From an uncultured delta proteobacterium (GTDB taxonomy: Bacteria; Myxococcota_A; Polyangia; Polyangiales; Polyangiaceae), in assembly GCA_903870415.1 (NCBI GenBank), contig CAIQDA010000123.1, positions 1-36,646 on the forward strand: a stretch of 36,646 nt of DNA, given 5' to 3'. Positions 36,181-36,646 of this stretch are shown here, in pieces (the stretch's first letter is position 1; each line of letters opens with the position of its first letter). Both the position numbers and the translations under genes were made by a program. Below the pieces are notes generated by a model that saw nothing but the letters and a program-made list of their open reading frames with translations, had not been told where the DNA came from and searched no databases.

Positions 36181-36646
36181 ACACCCCATCGAGACGAAGG
36201 TCCGGCGTCCGCGGATCGCTCCGGCGCATCTTCGCCATCGCGCTGAAGGAGGTGATGCACATCTTCCGTGACCCAGGCACGCTCTACTTCGCCGTCGGCA
36301 TGCCGCTCATCATGCTCGTCCTCTTCGGCTACGCGATTTCCTTCGACGTCGATCACATCCCCGTCGTCGTCGTGGACCAAGACCGAAGCGCCGATAGCCG
36401 CGAGCTTATTGCGAGGTTTCTCTCAGGCAAAAGCTTCACACAGGTCGCCACACGAAGCGCCGCCGAGGACATCGAGCCGCTCTTTCGACGACGAGAGGCG
36501 AGCGTCGGCTTCGTGGTGCCAAAAGGATACGCGAAGGCTGTCTCGCGCGGGGACGCGACCGCCGTGCAGGTGCTCGTCGACGCCGCTGACAACGCGACCA
36601 CGAACACGGTGCTCGCGTCGGCGATGCGTTTCTCGATCAGCGTGAA
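36177..36646 (+). CDS. ABC-2 type permease, YbhS/YbhR-like (3' end outside window)
   Basis: Partial: 156 codons to the window edge, no stop reached. It is not in the ORF track; ATG at 36177 overlaps the previous stop (ATGA). It begins with a basic segment (NTPSRRRSGVRGSLRRIFAI), the KEVMHIFRDPGTL elbow typical of ABC-2 permeases, a first transmembrane helix (FAVGMPLIMLVLFGYAISF) and then an extracytoplasmic domain with VVVVDQDRSADSRELI, a common YbhS/YbhR feature. It should form the membrane channel with a second permease expected just downstream. Confidence 0.9.
   Translation, partial: MNTPSRRRSGVRGSLRRIFAIALKEVMHIFRDPGTLYFAVGMPLIMLVLFGYAISFDVDHIPVVVVDQDRSADSRELIARFLSGKSFTQVATRSAAEDIEPLFRRREASVGFVVPKGYAKAVSRGDATAVQVLVDAADNATTNTVLASAMRFSISV

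Overview
The window is GC-rich, protein-dense, chromosomal DNA of a Gram-negative bacterium. Outer-membrane style lipoproteins, PlsB, two murein endopeptidases and an HlyD/ABC-2 exporter point to a diderm envelope. The Hanks-type Ser/Thr kinase, the very long hybrid histidine kinases, a kinase-cyclase fusion and long Pro/Ala-rich disordered tails are typical of Myxococcota (Polyangia/Myxococcia). That placement is inferred from gene content; I see no rRNA, tRNA, CRISPR array or insertion sequence.

Layout. (1) 165-3786, plus strand: 3-hydroxyacyl-CoA dehydrogenase, enoyl-CoA hydratase, DNA polymerase III delta' (holB) and a PSP1/RicT protein; the last three are joined by GTGA stop/start overlaps. 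(2) 3847-12279, minus strand: a six-gene run read from 12279 downward: DUF4175 membrane protein, secreted HExxH metallopeptidase, phosphatidylserine decarboxylase, a methyltransferase with a long disordered N-terminus, an Rsm22-family methyltransferase and thiamine-phosphate synthase. (3) 12500-16062, plus strand: PlsB acyltransferase and a MepA-like lipoprotein, overlapping by GTGA. (4) 16081-21880, minus strand: a thioredoxin-dihaem peroxidase fusion lipoprotein, then guaB, lipB and a MepM-like M23 peptidase. (5) 21881-22425: a 545-bp scar holding the 3' part of a flavin-dependent disulfide oxidoreductase and an opposing coding remnant. (6) 22426-30493, plus strand: a signalling island of two tandem paralogous 7TMR-DISM hybrid kinases (one ending in a second kinase, the other in a class III adenylate cyclase), followed by a membrane-anchored Ser/Thr kinase. 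(7) 30713-32431: an acyl-CoA dehydrogenase with visibly lower GC at third codon positions. (8) 32547-36646: a TetR repressor divergent from an HlyD-ABC-ABC-ABC2 exporter resembling the E. coli CecR/YbhGFSR set, with a perfect 16-bp palindrome in the shared control region; the permease gene runs off the window.

The most notable items are the tandem sensor duplication with swapped output modules, the thioredoxin-MauG fusion, and the TetR/operator/split-YbhF exporter in which one ATPase has lost its switch histidine. Most remaining entries in the ORF track are antisense or out-of-frame shadows produced by high GC. Several true starts differ from the ORF-track starts: thiE, plsB, mepA, lipB, the second ABC ATPase, the peroxidase and probably the methyltransferases. 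The ABC-2 permease is absent from the track.
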